Shown here: positions 32,439-44,520 of the stretch, piece by piece
Layout of the letters: each line of letters begins with the position of its first letter
Position numbering within the stretch: position 1 is the stretch's first letter
NCBI GenBank assembly: GCA_956465555.1
Contig: OY101120.1
Span: forward strand, 1-64,000
DNA length: 64,000 nt
Reading direction: 5' to 3'
Origin: Nitzschia sp. pyKryTriq1
Taxonomy: Eukaryota; Bacillariophyta; Bacillariophyceae; Bacillariales; Bacillariaceae
Made by a program: the position numbers and the translations under genes
The notes under the pieces: generated by a model
What the model was told of the DNA's origin: nothing
Seen by the model: only the letters and a program-made list of their open reading frames with translations
Database searches by the model: none

Positions 32439-32481
<43 letters not shown>

Positions 32482-32768
32482 GAAGGACAGACAAAATCGT
32501 GCCAGAAAGTCGTGTGTGTGTACGTCAGTCATAGTCGTGTCATGCGAATTCGGAGCGAATGATGGGGGCATGTTCGCCATGAGAAGATGCCCTCAGCAGT
32601 ACGTACCGGTATACTACCGTAGGTAGTCGGTACTATTGTACGTAATAGTGCCGAAGAATTCTGTGGAGTTTTTCAGTCAGTGCGGTTCTCATTGGACGCT
32701 GCAGTTCGTACGTAGCATGTTGTAGCTCTGTGACGATGATGACGTCCAATAATAATAATGGAATGAAC

Positions 32769-32802
<34 letters not shown>

Positions 32803-33552
32803 CGATGACCGATGACGATCGATATCATAGAAGCGGGATGAAGATACGACACGATATAGTGTACGATGATACGTACAGTACTAACTACCTGGTACACATA
32901 ATACGAAGGGGTGGTGTCAAAAAGATGCCCAAAATATGCATCCTGATTCGACAACAGTAAAACACTTTGGAAATTTGACTGAACCAACGCGACGACTTCC
33001 ATGCATGCATTCCAACCCAAGCAAGCAAGCAAGTTAGCAAGCAAGAAAGCAAACAAACAACGTGTTTCTTCCATTATTTCAGTGATACGTTGATTATTTG
33101 TTTGTTTTGTTGGTACGTGTACTGTATTATTGGGACTGACTCAAGATCGACGCTCCAGCTACAATAGAAGAACGGACGAAAAGAACGAATAGAATATAAT
33201 ATACGACGTTGATTTGGGCGTGGACTTGATATTCTCAAGTCTGACGAAGCAAGAAGGTATCAATAAGAGAGACAACGTACACGAACGTGTAGGCGCGCAA
33301 ACGGGAAAGAGCCAATCCATGGTCTACTACTACAACTACTACTACTATTACAAGTAGAAAGGGGAATTCATCATCGCGTCTTTGTTCATTTATACAAGTC
33401 AGATCATCAGTCTAAAAGTTGGAGCAACGCCACCCGAAGTACTCTACTCGTACTTTATACTCCCACATTATTAATCTTTGACGGCAGGAAGGCATTCAAG
33501 AAGGCAACCAGTCGGGAAGGCAGTCAAGAAGGCAGGAAGGCAGGCCGACTTG
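32185..33552. other. Divergent spacer with microsatellites
   Basis: This divergent spacer lies upstream of both PheS and the karyopherin gene. It holds a GACA run (32441-32481), a GATGAT run (32766-32800), and AAGC/AAAC short repeats (33015-33060). Frames such as 32203-32580 are driven by the GACA run and are not called. Confidence 0.5.
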
Positions 33553-36500
33553 ATGGTATTACTCGCTTCGGCACCGACAGGAATAGTAGCCATGGAGCCC
33601 GCGTTGGATGTTCTTCATCGAGCCTTGCAAGGCGACGAGGGAGCCCGGTCCTTTCTGGATCGGACATCTTCCATCTACGTGCTGGATGCTACGGATATAT
33701 CCAAGCCACATACGTACGGGTGTTGGAACTTTATTCATCAGGCCATGAACGAAATGGAACGAGCCGAAGGGAATCTACATCGACAAGCCTCTACTTCTTC
33801 TTCTTCGCATCATGATCATCATGCTATTTCTTCTATTCAGTTTGTGGCTCATGCACAACTCCTCGCTACCATGGCACTTCGAGTGGCACGGCGATCCAAC
33901 GCCATGGACAAAAAACTTGTCGCTACGTGTATCGAGAATGCTGCTTCCCAATCATCCCATTACCATGGAAGTACTGCCCTTGAAGCCCAACGGTTGATGG
34001 ATATCAATGTGGAAATTCGGGATATCGTCATGGGCCGATTGGCGGCTCTCGCTTTGGATCCGAGCTTTCATCATGCCCATCATCATCATCATCATCGTCA
34101 TCAGCATGACCAGCATCACAAAAACAACAACTTTCACGACAAATCCGGTAATCACCACCACTATGTTTCGGCCTTTTCCGATTCTGTGGTTCTGGAAACC
34201 TTTTGTGCTGTACTGGCTGCCAATGCCGTCTCGAATGGACCATCCGCTGTCCGACATTTAGTCTCGGAATGGATTGTTCCTTCCAGCCAGCATTTACCGC
34301 CCTTTTGTGTCGCCTGTATTACCCTACATTTGGCCGAAGAAGCCTCCCGACGACTCGCACCGGCGGGAACCCAAGACGTCCTCCAACAACTTTCGACGGT
34401 GGTCATGGCATCAGTTCTCGCTCCCGTATTGACCGAAGCCGTCAAAGAAAGCAGCACCGGTACTACTCGAGAGGATGAGGAGGATCAGGATGCTGATGAC
34501 GATCATGATGATCGTGGTCTTTCCAAATCAACCACATCATCATCATCGGCATCGTCATCTTTGCATCGTGAAATGAATTGTCGAATCGCCGCATTGAGTC
34601 TTCGAGCGATCAATCAATGGTGTGCCGTGACGGATTTGTCTCTGGCTCAAATCAAACATATTTGCAATAAAGTTCGGGTACGTACTACTAGTACTATCGA
34701 TGTACTCACTCACTTGGTGGATGATGATTTATCTCTCACGCATCCTATTGTTCTTGTCTTACACTCGACAAAATCTGACAAACAGATCAATATAGTAGAT
34801 ACGTTGAACGATGCCATGTATTCCGACTCGAGACTCGTCGTCGATGCTCTCGCAGAATTTATGGAATCCGTCATGGAACGACATCAAGTGGTAGCCGTAT
34901 CGGACCGTCGCATGAATCAAGTACGATATATCATGCAAGTTGAGATTGACGAGGAATTCTTTCGATCAAATATTACAGCTGAACAATTGGTGACGATTGA
35001 ATCGAAAGAAATGGCCGTCATTTTGGAAGAACTAGTCTCATCAATTGGCCTTCAACGATTTCGATTTGTGGATCGACAAGCGAAAGGTACGTTATGAGGA
35101 TGCGATTCCTGAGTTCTCTAGTGCACTACTTCTTTCTTTGAATAACTCTGACTCTTTCTCTCTACGTATAGGAGACGATGAAGTATGTCGCAACTTGGCT
35201 AGGATGGCAGCCTCGATTTGTGATGCTTGTCGGGGAGTATCGACCGAAGGTCGACCGGTGAAGATCGGACCAGGACTACTCGAACTTCTTCTCAAAGCGG
35301 CTGCACATCCTTCCGCCGATATCAGTGGAATTGCACTCGAAGTCTTGACAGAAGAAATATCGTCCGAAACAGGCTTGGTCCATCAATTGCTTCCCATTTT
35401 GCAAGGACGAGCGATTACTCCCCACAAGTTTACCAACGACGACGATGGTCAGATGATAATTCCCAGTATTCAACCACAATCGGGATGCGATGGTTTTACG
35501 GGCTTTGATCAATTCCGCAATACAACCTTGACGGAATGCTTACAAGCGTGTTGGCAGGTCCAACCCAAGATTTATCTTTCCTCATGTGCCGCCGCCATCG
35601 ACGAGTTTTGTCGTTCGGCTTCCATCCAAGTCAGTTTTCATTTGGAAGCAGCCCTGTTTTGTATGAATGCCGTGGCAATCGAGCAAGCCTTATTTTTGAG
35701 CAGCAGGAGCGGCAGCAGGAGCGGCGGCGGCGATCCTACTTCCGACATGATGATGATGGTTTCGCCCTATCTGGGCGAATGTATGGCAGCTCTTTCGACC
35801 AAGCCCGCCAGTCTCATGTCGAATCCTCTCACGTTGGCCCAAGCCTGCCGATTTGTCGACAAGGTATGTGCACACATATGTGGCAACTGCTACACTCTAT
35901 CGTTTTCTATTTGGTTGTTTACATTTTGGTGTACCGACTAACAACTGACTATGTGTCTTCTTCGTCTTCGTCTTTGATACTTTTAGTACTCGAAGTGGTT
36001 CGCCAGCAGCAATGTCGAGGGTGTTTTGGACCAGGCGGCCGACTTGGCCCTGTCTACGTTCAATTTGTGTGCCAGTGGCTTTCCGTACGAGATGGCAGCC
36101 GTAGAGATGCGACAAGAGGGAAATGTTTCTCCATATGCGGATGCCGCCCAAGCCTTGAAATCCCTTTTGGTACAAGCACCGACCCATTTCCTATCCAATC
36201 AAGCTATTGCGGCTCTTGGAGGTACGTACTTTCCTGGTAGTACATTAACAATTTCAATTGTTTGATGGAAAAATCTCGACTCATCACTGCGTTCTTACTT
36301 TACGTTTTTTGGTCAGCCGGCTGGGAGGCGTCGTATGCTGCCGCCAATCGCACGGATATTTTAGAGTTACAAGATCGTGAAGCCATTGCGGTGGGTATTT
36401 GTCACGTGTTGGCGGCGTTGCCTGAAAATCAACAAGGCAAGTCGTTGCTTGCCTTGGCAATGCCCGCTTTAAACTGCCTCGATGCCATGCTCCAACATGC

Positions 36501-37922
36501 CAGGGAAGTAGATGCCGTCGACAATACCAGTAGCAGCAGTCAGCGTCTGGATGCTATATTGGATCGGCTTGCTTCAGAGATTGTCATGGTCACGACTATC
36601 GCAACCGCCTTTTCAAGTGCCTTCAACAACAACAGCCAGGGCCGTATTACCATTCGAGAACCTGCCTTGACCATCATCAAACGCGCTTGGCCGTTCATGT
36701 CAACCGCTGCAACGCAGTACAACAGTCGAAAGGTAATACTTGCTACGAGAGCCGAGATTAATACATCAACAATGCCTTTGTTGTTCATTCACCTCTAACC
36801 AATTCCCTCGTTTCTTTATAGACCATCTCGGACGCACTGCAAATGTTCTTGACTCGTTGTCTACCGCCCAGCACGGACATGGACGAATTGGCAGGATCCA
36901 TGATAGAGCAACTCTGCCAGCTAGCATCATCAATAGTCGAAAATAAAAAGGCGACCGAGAATGAAGAGTGGAACTTCGCTCCCGTAATGGCATTCCTTCA
37001 GACAATGGTAGAGATCCATGGGGTGGATATCGATCAAGCCGCAAGGTTGAGTTTGAACGGAGAACCCAAAGGAGGCGAGGCCAAGGAACGAGCACGTCGA
37101 ATAGGCCAGGCTCTGGAATCCCTCTTGTTGATGACAGCAGAAGGCGTGCAAACGTTGCTTGGCCCGACCTGGACCAGTGGTCAACGACAGGGCAACGGGC
37201 AGCAAGCATTCGAGAGCAAATCTCAAATTCAAGACCATGGACCTCCTCGCCAAGTCTCGCGAACCGCCCTTGCGCCGATGTTATCTGTTCTTCAGACATT
37301 CGCCCAGCAATGCCCTATATTTCTCTTGCACCTCCCCGTGGCCAAGGATCAGGACCGAAATGAAGACGTCCTCGTACGGCTAGCTATAGAATCGGCGGTC
37401 GCTTCGATTCTAGATCCTGATGTGGACACTTCTACGAGCTGCATGGATTATCTTGAATCCTGTCTCGAAATTGCTACCGTATCGTCGTCCGATCCAGCCG
37501 TACGACAGTCCATGGAAGAGATTCTCTCTCGAGTACGTCGAGAGATGCTCACCTTTCTTTTGGTTGGCATTTGCGGCAAGTTTGGGACTGGTGTCAATCT
37601 AGTATCAGCGGTCAAGCTTCTTCATCGATTACTCGGTACATTTTCTTCGAACATTGACGAGGGTAGAGCGACTATCATTTCGGCTTTTTCGGGAACAACA
37701 AACAACAACAACAACAACTACTACTTCATTTTGGGCCCACGAGCCTACAATGTCGTCATGGAATGTCTCTTCAAGACTTGTCAGAATCAAGTGACGCTAG
37801 AACAGCTGGAAGAGTTCGTGGAACAGATTTGGGATTTGCACCACTCGGATTCCGCCGAACAAGCGCTGACTGGAAGCGAGTCCGTGTCGAGGTTTTGCCA
37901 ACGCTATTCGTCTACTAGCTAG
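33553..37922 (+). CDS. Karyopherin of the transportin-3/importin-13 (Mtr10) group
   Basis: Six exons: 33553-34677, 34786-35086, 35172-35863, 35987-36221, 36317-36732 and 36822-37922. Phases close and give 1289 residues. Donors are GTACGT (three), GTATGT and GTAATA. The ATG at 33592 (GCCATGG) is an alternative start. The whole chain is alpha-helical HEAT-like repeats. Segments that follow the transportin-3 pattern are FHLEAALFCMNAVAIEQALF, YLGECMAALSTKPASLMSNP, REAIAVGICHVLAALPENQQ, LDAILDRLASEI and ALTIIKRAWPFMSTAATQYN. Low-complexity loops (a His run at about 175-185, an acidic run at about 315-325) lengthen it beyond the usual ~920 residues. These karyopherins carry cargo such as SR proteins through the nuclear pore under Ran control. 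The match is by pattern only; another importin-beta subfamily is possible. Confidence 0.72.
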
Positions 37923-38356
37923 TAGTAGTACGAATACTGTAGAGATAATTCTAGCAGTATCGTAACACTAAGTGCAGATAGCGCTGATGATCCCGGCTGA
38001 CGGGTGAAATGAGTCCATTGAGTCAATCATTGGACTGTCTACGTCTACAACTATCGTTCCGGCGTGAGCGAGACCACTCGCCTCACGACTGTCAAGGTAA
38101 TTGTTAATTTAGACAGTGCACTTTTACGCTGCTTTAGCTTAATATAGTACAAGTAGAAGGGTCTCGAGTGGGCAGCATGGCAGTTGTATTTGTAGAAATG
38201 CCGTAAAAGTACAAGTGATTCTTAGCTCTAGCTAGCTCATAGTATTTATAAATGTACTCTGATAGACACCGAACTATAGGAGAAGTACTGCTGGGGATGG
38301 TCGTCCTCGCTTCGCTTCGCTTAATCTTCGTCTTCATTCATTCATTCATTCAATTT
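37923..38356. other. Convergent spacer with dispersed repeat
   Basis: A short spacer between the stops of the karyopherin and DUF6824 genes. It is largely filled by dispersed repeat copy B (37983-38138). No gene is seen. Confidence 0.6.
37983..38138 (+). repeat. Dispersed repeat family, copy B
   Basis: It shares with copy A GTGAAATGAGTCCATTGAGT, GGACTGTCTACG, CTATCGTTCCGGCG and GCACTTTTACGCTGCTTTA in the same order, with about 20-25% differences and a longer centre holding a GCGAG...CTCGC hairpin. Confidence 0.85.
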
Positions 38357-41300
38357 TTAAAAGTAAAAGTTCTCCAAGACTTCTTCCTGGAGTGGACTAA
38401 ACTTTGGATGCACAACATGGTGCTGCTGCCATTGGCGCTCTCTTCCTGCTCCTCCGCTACTACTACTATTGCTACTAGCAGCAGTAGTATTGCTACTACT
38501 ACTGCGACGAGCAGTAGGAATATCATCATCCTCCTCCTCCTCCTCCTCCCACCAATTAAATTCAATCTCATTGAGCTTGGCAATACGTTCCACAGTCATT
38601 GGGGATGGTATTCCTTCCCAAAACTGTGCGTACTGCTGGCGTTGACGTTGGACCCAAGAGGCCAACCGAGGGTTGGTTTTTTCCAGAAGAAACAACTTGT
38701 GGAAAGAAAAAGGAGGAGCCATCAGCATGGTGGCAGCAGTACTAGTACTACTACTATGACGACCATGGAGTCGTTGGTACTCGACCAGCTCGTCAAATCG
38801 CTTCTTCCAGGACCAGTCGTCCTCGTCGTCATCATCATCATCATCATCACCATCGTCTTGTTGTTGTTGTCTTACGTTGTTGTTGTCATCTTCCGGAGCA
38901 GCACAACTACTCATAGTAGTAGCAGCAGCCAATGCCAAGAGGCCAGCATGACCACGAACATGCTGAACATGCGGATGCTGATGATTATGCTGCGGTTGCT
39001 GTTGCTGTTGCTTGGGGTAATACGACGACGATGATGACATGACGTGCTCCATGGATGGAACGACCACGCTGTCATCATCTCCATTTCCATCTTCATCAAC
39101 ATCGGCTTCTTGTTCTTGTGCTTCTTGTTCATCAAAGTCTACGCGATGATCATGGTGGTGGTGGTGGTGGTCTTGATGTTGTTGTTGCTGTTGTTCCTCC
39201 TGCTGCATCATCATGATTCTTTTCAGGCGACGAAGATTGTGCATTTCCCTTTGTAACATTTGCAGAAAACGATAATTCGCCGTGGCAGCATCATCATCAT
39301 CGTCCTGCTGCTGTTCGGCTTGTGGTGGTATTGGAAGTGGTGGTATTGGTAGTGTTGGCATTGTGGGGCGGAAGGAGGAAGAGGATGACGACATTGGCGG
39401 AGGATCTGGACGAGGAGCAGGCGACGACGACAAGTATGACGACGATAACCTGTGTTGTTGTGGCCGGGATGCTGTTGCTGTTGGTGGCGATGTTGTTGCT
39501 GCTATTGTAGTTGTTGTTGTTGTTGTTGCTGTTTGGTGTTGTGATCCTCGTTTCATCAGTTCTAACAATCGATCATGCTGATGATGGACTGCTGCGTCAG
39601 CATCGTCCACTAGAGGAAGACGATCGTCAAGGTTCTGCTGGCGTTGTACGACTTGCAGTTGCTGCTCCTGCTGCTGGTGTTGTTGATGATTTCTTTCCGC
39701 TTGTAACATTTGAAGGAATCGACGTTGCGCCGTGGCAGCAGCAGCAGCATCGTCGTCGATAAGTGCTGCTGGTGCTAACGGTGCTGCTGCTGCTGTCGCT
39801 GCTGGTGCTACTAATGGTGCTGGTACTGCTAATGGTGTTGCTGTTGCTCCTGGAGCTGTTGCTCCTGGAGGAAGAGGAGGATGAGAACGAAGTGGTGGTG
39901 GTAATAGTGGATTTGGCGGCAACAAGTGCGCCAACTTTGACGACGGTTTGTGTGGTGGGGGTCGTCGTCGTCGGGTTTGTTGTTCTTGTGCCATCATCAT
40001 TTCTACCATCAGTCGATCTTGTTGTTGCTGCTGCTGCCTTTGTTGTTGCTGCTTTTGTTGCTGGGCCTGAGCAGCAGCAAGAGCAGCGGCAGCAGTAGTA
40101 GCAGTAGCGTCGTCCTGGTGCCGATATAGTAGTCGTCCAAGCTGTTGTTGTAGTAGTAGTTGTTGATGTTGTTGCAGTTCCTGTTGTTGTTGATGTTGGT
40201 GCTGCTGCTGTTGTTGCCGTTGTTGTTGATCTTGACACCTCTTTTGTTCGTACAAGTGAAGTAACAACGCTGCATCACCATCACCATTATCATTGTGGTG
40301 ATATTGATGTTGTTGTTGTTGTATTTGTATTTGTTCTTCAACAGCAGCAAGAACCTTTTGCCTCTTCTCCCTTTGCTGCAGCTGCTGCAGTTGCAGTTGC
40401 TGCTGTGTGTCGTCCGTCATCAGAGACCTTTTCGTAACAGCAGAACGAGCAGCAGCAGAAGCAGGAGCAGGAGCAGGAGCAGCAGCAGGAGCAGCAGCAG
40501 CAGCAGCAGCACTGTGCCTTTTGTTCTTGTTTTTCAACTCTTTCCCTAGTCGTAGCGGCGGTTGTGGTGGCAGTAGTCGTACTGATGATCCTGATGATGA
40601 TGATGATGATGATCCTGATGATGATGCACGATCATGATCATGATTCTGAGGATCCCGCTCTCGTTCTTTTTCTTGTTGTTGTTCCCTCAGGATTCCCTCT
40701 AACCGATATCGATCCCTCAAGGCATGGGCTACTTTGGTTCTCGCTTCGAGATTGGACAATTCGACCCATCCTCCGGGTGGTGCCCCCGGCGAGTCACCAC
40801 CTGGTAGTCCTTTTTTGGCTTTGGCTTTTCTTTCCGCTTTGGTGGCCTTGGCTGGTTTGAGAAATCGAACCCGTGGTGGAAGGTTGGGATAATAATGTTG
40901 ATATCGTTCTTCAGCAACTTCCACTTGTTCTGGATTGATAAGGAGCTTGTTCTCGTTGTTGTTGTTGTTGTTGTTGTTCTTGCTCGTACTACTTGTATTA
41001 CTCGTATTATTTGTATTTTGGATTTGTTGAAAGAGTTGCACCACAATTTTCGACTTTATGGATTTGGTCGGAGCCGCAACATATCGGTTTACATTGTCCT
41101 TGATGATTTGTTGGAATCGTATATTGCCCGGAGAATCCCATCGATGCTTGCCTCTTCCACAAGCCACGTCCATTTCGTGTGGAACACGAATAATGATATT
41201 GGTATTGGTATTGGTATTGGTATCATCGTCAATATCATCATCACCATCAGTAGTAGTAGCCAAATGATGATGATGATGATGATGATCATCATCATCATCA

Positions 41301-41854
41301 TCATCCTCATACGATGATGATTCAGCAGCAGCCGCAGCAGCAGGAGCAGCAGCAGCACCATGATGATGAGTATGCTTGTTGTCGCTGCTGTTTTTGCTGT
41401 TGTTGTGGTTGTTGTTGTTGATGATGTTACTGTTGTTGAAGATGATGTTGCTGCTTCTTTTCTTGTTGTTGTTGTTCTCGTTGATGTTGATGATATTGTT
41501 GTTGTTGACATTATTGTCCTTTCTTTTGGATGTTTTTGTTGGTTTTCTTGTGGGTAGTAGTACGGGGGCGGCTGCGGCGGGGGCTGTCGCGGCCGGTGGC
41601 GGCGCCGGTGGCCTCGGAACCAGTTGGTGGTGCTGCTGGTCTAGTTGCTGATGTTGTTGTTGTTGTTGTTGTTGCTGCTGCTGCTGTTGAAGACGCCATA
41701 GCTGCTGTTGCTGCTGCTGAAGGCGCCATAGCCGCTGTTGCTGCTGCTGCTGCTGCTGTTGAAGATATTGATGATATGGATTGTTAGCACTGTTAGCACT
41801 TGCAGTAGTAGTAGCACTAGCAGCATTAGTAGCAGTACTGAACTCATATACCAT
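38357..41854 (-). CDS. DUF6824 and helicase-associated-domain protein, poly-Gln-rich
   Basis: 1165 residues starting MVYEFSTATNAAS, no intron needed. Residues about 25-75 are poly-Gln. A DUF6824-type domain runs from about 225 to 395: VPHEMDVACGRGKHRWDSPG, NIRFQQIIKDNVNRY, then, after an Asn-rich insert, VRFLKPAK and WVELSNLEARTKVAHALRDR. This domain is very common in diatoms and is thought to be nuclear; its activity is not known to me. The middle (400-1040) is almost all Gln, Ala, His and Pro. The C-terminus (about 1045-1130) carries one helicase-associated (HA) domain: WKKRFDELVEYQRLHGRHS, then LASWVQRQRQQYAQFWEGIP and LNEIEFNWW. HA domains in diatoms are found alone or in arrays and are probably DNA-binding. 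A transcription regulator is a fair guess, no more. Confidence 0.82.
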   Translation of the reverse strand: MVYEFSTATNAASATTTASANSANNPYHQYLQQQQQQQQQRLWRLQQQQQQLWRLQQQQQQQQQQQQHQQLDQQHHQLVPRPPAPPPAATAPAAAAPVLLPTRKPTKTSKRKDNNVNNNNIININENNNNKKRSSNIIFNNSNIINNNNHNNSKNSSDNKHTHHHGAAAAPAAAAAAESSSYEDDDDDDDHHHHHHHLATTTDGDDDIDDDTNTNTNTNIIIRVPHEMDVACGRGKHRWDSPGNIRFQQIIKDNVNRYVAAPTKSIKSKIVVQLFQQIQNTNNTSNTSSTSKNNNNNNNNENKLLINPEQVEVAEERYQHYYPNLPPRVRFLKPAKATKAERKAKAKKGLPGGDSPGAPPGGWVELSNLEARTKVAHALRDRYRLEGILREQQQEKERERDPQNHDHDRASSSGSSSSSSSGSSVRLLPPQPPLRLGKELKNKNKRHSAAAAAAAPAAAPAPAPASAAARSAVTKRSLMTDDTQQQLQLQQLQQREKRQKVLAAVEEQIQIQQQQHQYHHNDNGDGDAALLLHLYEQKRCQDQQQRQQQQQHQHQQQQELQQHQQLLLQQQLGRLLYRHQDDATATTAAAALAAAQAQQQKQQQQRQQQQQQDRLMVEMMMAQEQQTRRRRPPPHKPSSKLAHLLPPNPLLPPPLRSHPPLPPGATAPGATATPLAVPAPLVAPAATAAAAPLAPAALIDDDAAAAATAQRRFLQMLQAERNHQQHQQQEQQLQVVQRQQNLDDRLPLVDDADAAVHHQHDRLLELMKRGSQHQTATTTTTTTIAATTSPPTATASRPQQHRLSSSYLSSSPAPRPDPPPMSSSSSSFRPTMPTLPIPPLPIPPQAEQQQDDDDDAATANYRFLQMLQREMHNLRRLKRIMMMQQEEQQQQQHQDHHHHHHDHRVDFDEQEAQEQEADVDEDGNGDDDSVVVPSMEHVMSSSSSYYPKQQQQQPQHNHQHPHVQHVRGHAGLLALAAATTMSSCAAPEDDNNNVRQQQQDDGDDDDDDDDEDDWSWKKRFDELVEYQRLHGRHSSSTSTAATMLMAPPFSFHKLFLLEKTNPRLASWVQRQRQQYAQFWEGIPSPMTVERIAKLNEIEFNWWEEEEEEDDDIPTARRSSSSNTTAASSNSSSSGGAGRERQWQQHHVVHPKFSPLQEEVLENFYF

Positions 41855-42570
41855 GTTATTGTTGTTGTTGTTGTTGCTTGTTGTTGGAGATATGGTTGAA
41901 TGAATGAATGAATCAATGAATGAAGGAAGGAAGGAAGGAATGTGATATGTTGTATGGGCTTGTACAAGAATACAGTACGGTATGGTATGGTATGGTATGG
42001 TATGGCACGTACGACACGAACTAAATTTCGGTGAAGAGATAATGAAGGTGAAAGAACAAGCAAAATACTCTCATCGATGATTATATCGCAGGAACCGGTA
42101 TGCCATTGATGATGAGAACGTCGCGCGGGCCTGGCGGGCGCTAGCGGGGAAGCAGATTGAGAACCGTGCTTCCCACTACTTGTTCTGCGCGTGGGGGAGA
42201 AAATGCAGTAGTCTACCGTACATAGAAAAGTACGGTATTCTTGTTCTCAGTTTGTGTTCGGCAGCTAGCAGCGAGCTAGTAGACGTATGTTGTGGTAGCG
42301 GCCATTGGGCCCCACTCCCAAAGTCGTACCAGTTCGTACAGTACGAACGTGCGAATTTTGGTGTGGATACAGGCATGGTGCAGGCAGGCCAGGCGGGAAC
42401 AATCGTACAGGTATTATTTATTGGTCCCTTGAGCATGCAGGATGCAATTGCATGCATCAGGCATGCGTCAAGAACATTGTGACGAAGTAATGTGCCCCCG
42501 TGGGTGTGTTGGCTTTTATGATAGATCGATGAATATATATTGCTATCTCGCTGGATCGTTTTTATACATA

Positions 42571-42781
42571 TGCTGCAGGTTTGCCGCTGCCTTTATATAA
42601 ACAGTAGTAGTCTCCTTATTTTTTATTAAATAGATAATGAGGGCTTACTACGAATGCTGCTGCATGTTTGCCGCTGCCTATATATAAACCGCTACATCTC
42701 ATCAGTAGTGGCAATTGTATTCTTTCCATTATCCGACTGAATGTTCTCCATATTTATTAATTTAAAATAATGAGGGCTTAC
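42571..42781. repeat. Diverged tandem pair
   Basis: Two units begin TGCTGCAGGTTTGCCGCTGC (42571) and TGCTGCATGTTTGCCGCTGC (42657), each followed by TATATAAA and ending AATGAGGGCTTAC (near 42648 and 42781). The second unit is longer by about 45 bp. Confidence 0.8.
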
Positions 42782-43281
42782 GCACGCATGCATGCATGCA
42801 CACCTAGGTACCGACCACGCACGCACGCATGCCTATGTATCTGTGCCGTTAGTTGTTGTCTCTCCATTCTCTCTCAAAATACCGTACATACAAAAAACGA
42901 ACGATCGACTGTCTGTGCATCTGTCGTGGCTGCCGGACGACGACGGACGGACGGATGCACGTACAGTACCGGTACGCCGGCCGAGCGACGCCACGAAGGA
43001 CCAACAACGGTCGGTCCGAACGAAGACTGGAGCGGACGGGAACGACTGCGTACCCGGATCTTCACTGGCGACGAGCAGACCAAGTTTCGTCAACGACGTG
43101 TTCGCCGCGGAACATACCACGATTCGCCGTTTTTCTGCTTTGGCACGACCCAAAAATACGAAGGAATCCTTCTTTTCACAAGTCTGTTGGACTGGTTGGG
43201 CGAGGGGCCCATCGCGCGGCCCAAAACATGGCCGCTGGCCCACCCGTCGTGCACGGCAGGGACCCCTTTGCTTTGAACTTG

Positions 43282-43966
43282 CAGTCAAAAATCGCTTTCG
43301 GGACTTATCACCGCTTTCGGGACTTACGTGCGACACATTTGTATCGGGGCCCTGAAAACCATCAGAATCAACCCTGGTGTTCCGACCAACACGTCAAACC
43401 CTTCGTAGTAGAAACACACAGATGTACCAATCAACTTGCTTCAATCGTTTCCAACTTGAACTCATGCCAGAATCTATTGGAGAAGTTGAAGGAGGCTTCG
43501 TTTGAAAATGAAATGTGTCGCGACACATTCCCGTCCATCGTCTGTCAATTTTGGGAACCGAAGAACATAAATTTGTTGTAGTAGTAGGACACATTTATTT
43601 TTTTAGCAAAGGGCATATTCAAAATTCTCGGCGCGAATTAATTTTTTGGATCTCCTCATTCCTGATTCTACGTGTACCACCGCGCAAAGAAATGGGTGTC
43701 GAGAATGTGTTGCTTCGCCACCGTAGAAAAATGTACCATGTCTACGATGCAACCGCTTTCGGGACTTACGACCAAAATGCAGGTATTTGCAAGGGCAAGA
43801 AGACGACCAGAATGCCGATCTGACACTTCTCCAAGCGACTCCTACCAATCATATTGGTTGTGTAGTCAAGGAGGGTTAAAAAAGCGTTGGTGTAGCATGT
43901 GTTTCAATGGAGATACGGCCCTCCAAAGAATGTGTCGGATTAAGTCCCGAAAGCGATTTTTGACTG
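43282..43966. mobile_element. 685-bp non-autonomous TIR element (MITE-like)
   Basis: The ends are perfect 26-bp inverted repeats: the left starts CAGTCAAAAATCGC and ends TCGGGACTTA (43282-43307), and the right is its exact reverse complement (43941-43966). Complementarity resumes inside (GACACATT and GGGCC on both sides), so the inverted ends reach about 60 bp. The left end carries an extra 19-bp unit with CCGCTTTCGGGACTTA; another copy is internal at 43753-43768. No transposase is encoded. No target-site duplication could be identified, so the superfamily is open. Confidence 0.8.
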
Positions 43967-44329
43967 GTACCGGTACTGGCGTACCGGTACACTGTACCGG
44001 TACAGTACTGAATTACGTACCGGTAGTGTACTGTACCTACACGTGTCAAGGTGCATCGAGATCCTTCATTCGCGCTCGGCGCCGACAATAACGACGAACG
44101 ACGACGACGACGACGACGACGATGGATGGATGAAGCCATGCCATGCCATGAAGAGGAAAGAGGATGATATACCACCGGCGGTAGGAATGAATAATGGTAC
44201 ACTACAATAATTAGTATATTTTACCGCAAGAAGTATACTGTATAATATACCATACAACGTGGTCCTCTCCTCTTCTATATTACTATACTATACTTCAGCA
44301 GCAGCAGTAGTAGTAGTAGTAGTCGTTGC

Positions 44330-44488
44330 ATGTCCATGATGATGATGATGATGATGTTCCAACAACTACTACGAGTGGTCGTCGTCGGCGTCTTGTTGTT
44401 GTCGTTCTCGACGACGACGACGACGACGACTTGTTGTTGCTCCGCTTTGGCGTTGAGTGGTGGTGGTGCTGGTGCTGGTGCTGGTGGT

Positions 44489-44520
<32 letters not shown>

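Larger units (their letters stand above)
41855..44329. other. Gene-poor region with repeats and a TIR element
   Basis: 2.5 kb with no supported gene. It contains GAAT and GGTAT short repeats (41890-42004), a diverged tandem pair (42571-42781), CGCA/CATG repeats (42780-42832), a 685-bp inverted-repeat element (43282-43966), and ACCGGTAC palindromes (43967-44030). Frames at 42180-42482 and 42770-43581 look open but show no domain, and the latter runs into the element. Confidence 0.5.

Noticed and set aside
32203-32580. Minus-strand frame with CLSV repeats
   Set aside because: Product of a GACA tetranucleotide run with no other support.
42770-43581. Cluster of overlapping frames of 168-242 codons
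   Set aside because: GC-rich, no domain in any frame, three competing frames over the same bases, and the longest ends inside the inverted-repeat element.
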